Shown here one piece after another: positions 29,124-33,344 of a stretch of DNA of 33,344 nt (its first letter is position 1; each line of letters starts with the position of its first letter). The notes below the pieces were generated by a model, which worked only from the letters and a program-made list of their open reading frames with translations, was not told where the DNA came from and did not search any database. This DNA is from Ophiothrix spiculata. Taxonomy: Eukaryota; Echinodermata; Ophiuroidea; Amphilepidida; Ophiotrichidae. Location of the stretch: the NCBI GenBank assembly GCA_000969725.1, contig JXSR01S044035.1; one strand, written 5' to 3'. The translations under genes were made by a program, and so were the position numbers.

Positions 29124-31133
29124 CTGAAACAAAATCATGAAAAGAGCTAGTAATGATGGGCAATATACAGTAAATACTGTACAGGCCTATATCCCAAAGG
29201 CTTGATTAAAATGCATTAAGTGGAACATGAAGAATAAACATAATAAAAAAATATAGCAAATGGCTCAGAGCAACATCTTTTGGGAATCTGAAAAATTCTG
29301 ATCTCCAGCACCTCCTCATTTTAGTCATATTTAATTTACAATTTACATAAAGAAACACAAAGAGAACTGAATCTATGCCAAAAAGAAATTTACTTTAACT
29401 GGCTTATTTTTTGTTTCTGTAGAGAAAAGTTAGCCTAAGTTTGAGGCCTATGGCGGGGTTTGGATGGTAAAAGCATGCCTATTAAATATTAATGTTGTTT
29501 TATAATTGATTGTTGTTTTCTCTGTTTACAATTGTTTTCGTCTTCTTCTCTTATACTAGCTGATAGGGTACAGAACTCTGTATTACAAAGGTCAAGTGGT
29601 TGGAAGTGAATCAATAATTATGATACAGTTTAGGACCTTATTAAGGTAGTTACACTTGATACCAATAAACCTGGACTGATGTAGGGACATATTACCGGGG
29701 CATATAGTAGTACAGTATCAATATGCAGTTTTATTTGGATTATAACAATCAGTGTTGAGGGATGTTGACTAAAAGTATGGTATGAAAGCCTAGAATGTGA
29801 AGTCTTACAAATGTAAAACAAAACAGTTATATCCATATACATGTGCACCGGTGTTCATACGCGCTGTGAGAGGACATAGAGTTTCAGCGCGCTGCCGGAA
29901 CCGGCATAGCGCCATCTGTTGGTACAGACGCTCTAAAATCACGGCGTCGGAAACTTTGTGACAAGCAAAAAGTTCACGATCTATTGACGCTGCAAAGACA
30001 CAAATAAAGTAATTTGAGAAGAATATAAAGTTTATTTAATTATTGATGATGGCTTCTTACATCCTCCTATGTATTTCGTTTTATTCTGGTTCACGTGTAT
30101 TTTATTATTTTTACATTTATTGCGAAGCTGACGGACCGTCCTGTTTTAATGCAAAATTACATGGCCCGCAGCGACATTGCCGATAAAGGGTATAAAATCA
30201 CTTCTGTCGCTCGTAGTTGAGTTTTTGACGTATACCTACACATTCTAATCAAATAAAGAAATATTAATATATGATTTGAAGTTTAGAGTAGCTTTCCATT
30301 ACTTTTCTTATTTTGGTTATAACCGTTTAAAATTGGACCTGCAATGTGATGAAAATTAAAAAGCTTCACCTTATGGACTGTGGAGCAATCATTTATCCAT
30401 GATTCTTGAAGGTACGGGTTTGTGCGGTCAAGATCCTTTTCAAGCGTACTTTTAGATCCTCATGATGCCCATTTCAAAACTACGGTTCCAAAGACCCCAA
30501 TTTTCAACTAAGAATGAAATAATGGTCCGAAAATTACATGTTTCAAAGCTCACATTTGTCAATTTGCACGTGGGAATAAGGTCAATTTGGACTCCAAAAA
30601 TTAGTTCCTTATAGAATATTTTTCCAAAAAAATAATAATAATAACAATAATTAGTTGGAACCTTTCGTGAGAAAAGTCGTGGGTCATTGCCCCTGCCTCA
30701 ACCATTTTTAGTATCCCCGGATTAGTACTATCACACCTGACTCTTTAAAGATTTAGTCTAACAGTTTAAGCTGGCAAATTTTCCGTGTCTTCTAAAAGTA
30801 GAATTCCGTGTTCTTTTCCGTGATAAGAATGCGTATTTTCATATGTCAATCGCTGTAGGCCTATACGTAGCGTGGCCCCTGTGTAAAATAGCAATTGTAC
30901 ATGTAACGGAGAATTTCTTTTACGAGTATTTTCATTGTCACATGAATTTCAGTCATGATTTAAAATATATGATGGTATGTCTATTTTATAGGAGTGAGAT
31001 GCAGGGTTGTGTCTTTTTTACAAAATGTTCCCATTCAATGGCAAAACTCCATTTTTTCAAGAAGTCTATTGTTTTGTTTTGTGTTGTATAATAGTAAAAA
31101 AAAAGTCATTCAATTTTATTTTATATGAACTGA
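29124..31133 (-). other. Upstream LRRC47 intron or intergenic, nothing firm
   Basis: No minus-strand exon encoding the expected upstream LRRC47 sequence was recognised. A GC-richer patch at 29850-30000 holds GCCGG-AA-CCGGC and TAGCGCCATCTGTTGG. An AAT microsatellite lies near 30640. Short frames elsewhere look like chance. Confidence 0.4.
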
Positions 31134-31454
31134 TGAAAATTGCGTTTTCCATGAGGTTTTTCGTTTTCTTCTTCATTTCCGTTTTCCGTATTGTACTTTT
31201 AACGTCATTGCAGAAGCCTGGAAGGGAGCTGTGCATACCATTGGTTTCTTGTGTTGCCTTTTTTTTTTATAGAAAAGAGTAGATCCATTTTTGGTGAAAA
31301 TTGCGTTTACCGCGAATTTCCGTTTTTCCCGTTTTCTTCTTTTCCGTCATCGCGGAAAACTTTGGAGATTAATTTAGTTTCATTGCAGAAGCATGTAAGG
31401 GAGTTGTGAATACTATTGGTCTCCTGTGTTGTCTTTATTTATTATAGAAAAGAG
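31134..31454. repeat. Diverged tandem duplication, two ~150-bp units
   Basis: Units 31134-31279 and 31296-31454 both begin GAAAATTGCGTTT and both contain TTTTCGTTTTC/CCGTTTTC-rich sequence, then CATTGCAGAAGC, GGGAG-TGTG, ATTGGT, TGTGTTG and TATAGAAAAGAG. Differences throughout point to an old duplication. Confidence 0.82.
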
Positions 31455-32341
31455 TTTAGACCCAACATGCATTAAATTATATTGGCTACGGGTCCTAGCT
31501 CCAAGCCTAGAAGGCCCTCTAGACAAGCTTTTTTATTAAGGAAACGAGATCCAGGGCAACTTTCCTAACCCTGATCACGCGGATTTAACCTGAACTGGGT
31601 TCAATTATTGAAGGACTGAGGGAAATTTTCTTAAAAATGAAAAAAAAAAAAGATCCGGGAAACAACTAATGGCAAACTTTTTAATGGCACAAGAACTGGG
31701 GGCAATACCTTGAAAAAAATGTCCCTGGTCACATTGACTCGACCTAATCCGTTGCATGGAAATTGGTCACTCGGTATATAAATAACAAAAATGTTGTCGA
31801 TTAGGCTACCAGACCTATAGGCTACCTGTAAACTATAATATAGGCTCTATATCCAATACAAAATAGGCCTACCCCTACATACACCTCTAACTTTCTTACA
31901 GATTTTAGAGTCAATAATCTCCCGCTATCTCCCACTTTTGAAACAACAACAACAAATTCCCGCTATCTCCCGCTTTGAGAAAAAAAAATGTACCGAGATG
32001 TCCTGCTAGCTAGCGGATATATAGACTGTATATGTTATACATTTTGTTGAGGTATTGAATCGTTTGATGGGTTTTTTTTTTTTGAACCTTTTAGGCATCG
32101 TTTTATTGCATTTTTTTTCGTATTGTTGGTTGACCAACAGGGTTAAGTTGGTGATCGCAATTTTTTGCGCTCTTTGACCGTTTTCCCCTACATTTTGGAC
32201 ACTTTTTGACAATCCTATCGCAATTTTAGCCGTTTAAAATCGCGCAAACCCTGTTTTTAAGGATTTTAGAGTAACTTTTTAACACAATCACCCCCCACAC
32301 ACACCCCACAAAAAAGAAACCCCGCTAATATTCGATATTCA
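31455..32341. other. Non-coding, short repeats only
   Basis: CCCGCTATCTCCC occurs twice at about 31921-31975 around a CAACAACAAC run. Otherwise no feature recognised. Confidence 0.4.
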
Positions 32342-32374
32342 GGAGCTTTATTGGAGTGTTGGATATATCATGAT

Positions 32375-32665
32375 ATGAGAGAGTTTTGTATTGGTTTAAG
32401 AAATAGGGCGGATATGTCTGGAATGTTTCGGGAGAATCCGTGGTCTACATCGGGAGAACATCTTGACAATTTTTTCAGGGATGGAAAATTCTTCGGGATT
32501 GCACTGAGAAATGTCAATGCTGGCACTGAGTTTCACGTTTCTTTTCTTAACCGTTTCAAGAGAGAGGCATGGCCGAGCGTTGATAGCGAATTATTGACTC
32601 GTAATACAGAGATTGAGAGGCCCCTGTCGGACCCGCTCCTTGTTTTCTATGACAAGACACATTAG
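32375..32665 (+). CDS. Unrecognised open frame, possible terminal exon
   Basis: From ATG 32375 the frame runs 96 codons (MREFCIGLRNRADMSG through NRFKREAWPSVD to LLVFYDKTH) and stops TAG at 32663-32665. TTCGATATTCAG just upstream (ending 32342) could be an acceptor, and the frame is open through it, so this may be a last exon. Composition is mixed and GC higher than the neighbourhood, unlike the chance AT-rich frames nearby. I recognise no domain and no partner exon. Confidence 0.3.
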   Translation: MREFCIGLRNRADMSGMFRENPWSTSGEHLDNFFRDGKFFGIALRNVNAGTEFHVSFLNRFKREAWPSVDSELLTRNTEIERPLSDPLLVFYDKTH

Positions 32666-33344
32666 TCTAATTGCCACGCGTGCACGGAAGTCACAATCTT
32701 TTTGTGATTACACGAGGGAAAGCACAAGCAAAACGGCCAGACTTTTTTGCTTTTGTCGAAGAGAATTTGATTGACATGTCCGTTTCGTGCGGTAAGAATT
32801 ATTCGATAATGGCTTATTTTGTCAATTACAATTTGTAAACCATTTGTAAACTAAAGCCTTTGAACAGACGTATTGTGCAAGATAGAATTTTTCGATCCAC
32901 TCGCCATTGCATTCCCGGTAATATGCATCGCAAAATATCGGTAGCATTAACTTCACCTTGAAATTTTCAAGAACATACAAACCAATTTATTTTCTTTTGT
33001 GCATTTGTAATTGTAATTTTAAGATATCTGCTAACATGAAGGTTTTTTTACATTCTTATATAGGCCTAAAAGATAGGGCACACAAAATATAACTTTAACC
33101 GTTGAACCTATCAAAAAACAAAATTGAATTCAATATACATCGTTATTAAAAATGCACACAGGTAGATTTAGCCTAGGCCTATGTTCTGAACATATTTCAA
33201 AACAAACCAATTTCCACGAAAATAGGAGTCATCATATAATACACATTGTACATTTTGGTGAGATATATTGTATGGATTGCGTATGAGAGAAACAAAATAA
33301 AACTAAATAAATTGAAGAAGAAAATGAAGTAGCTTGAACTTAAG
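32666..33344. other. Window end, nothing recognised
   Basis: AT-rich. A possible donor GTGCGGTAAG near 32788 follows a short open stretch, but no exon can be supported. Confidence 0.35.

Noticed and set aside
29850..30000. CpG-type promoter
   Set aside because: The patch is short, has no TATA or initiator context I can identify and no first exon beside it.
1..33344. CRISPR array, prophage or bacterial operon
   Set aside because: No regularly spaced direct repeats, no ribosome-binding sites ahead of frames, and genes are intron-split.

Overview
The window is eukaryotic, from a metazoan. Genes are split by GT-AG introns, the DNA is AT-rich, and about 9-10 kb of the 33 kb is short non-autonomous DNA transposons, palindromic foldback elements and one tRNA-derived SINE. 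The many scattered TAGGCCTA-type words and the two gene families fit a marine deuterostome, perhaps an echinoderm or relative. That placement is inference.

Layout. (1) 36-8445, + strand: a complete eight-exon coding region for a 336-aa type II membrane protein. Its ectodomain is an amino-acid-type periplasmic solute-binding domain (SBP_bac_3 fold). Every junction keeps frame, and the residues expected to hold an amino acid's carboxylate and amino groups are present. Its introns carry at least four foldback/MITE insertions, including two copies of one GATC-rich palindromic element. (2) About 8.5-25 kb: intergenic or long-UTR DNA with no convincing gene. It holds roughly twenty terminal-inverted-repeat or foldback elements, several with clear target-site duplications. 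(3) 25887-29123, - strand: the last three coding exons of an LRRC47 homologue (B3/B4 PheRS-beta-like C-terminal part). Its two visible introns carry a foldback hairpin, a second MITE, a SINE, and a 1-kb Mutator-like element nested inside another copy of the foldback family. (4) 29124-33344: mostly upstream LRRC47 intron or intergenic DNA, with a tandem duplication and one unrecognised + strand open frame near 32.4-32.7 kb.

The two genes converge and show no functional link. The most interesting item is the first gene: a bacterial-importer-type amino-acid binding protein tethered to an animal membrane, with no visible transporter or channel segment. The transposon landscape is the second theme. 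Nested insertions give relative ages, transposon ends supply a possible poly(A) signal, and several elements carry repeated CCAAT-like, GTCTC-N3-TAGGGT or dyad motifs. No transposase gene is visible, so any mobilising enzyme would act from elsewhere in the genome.
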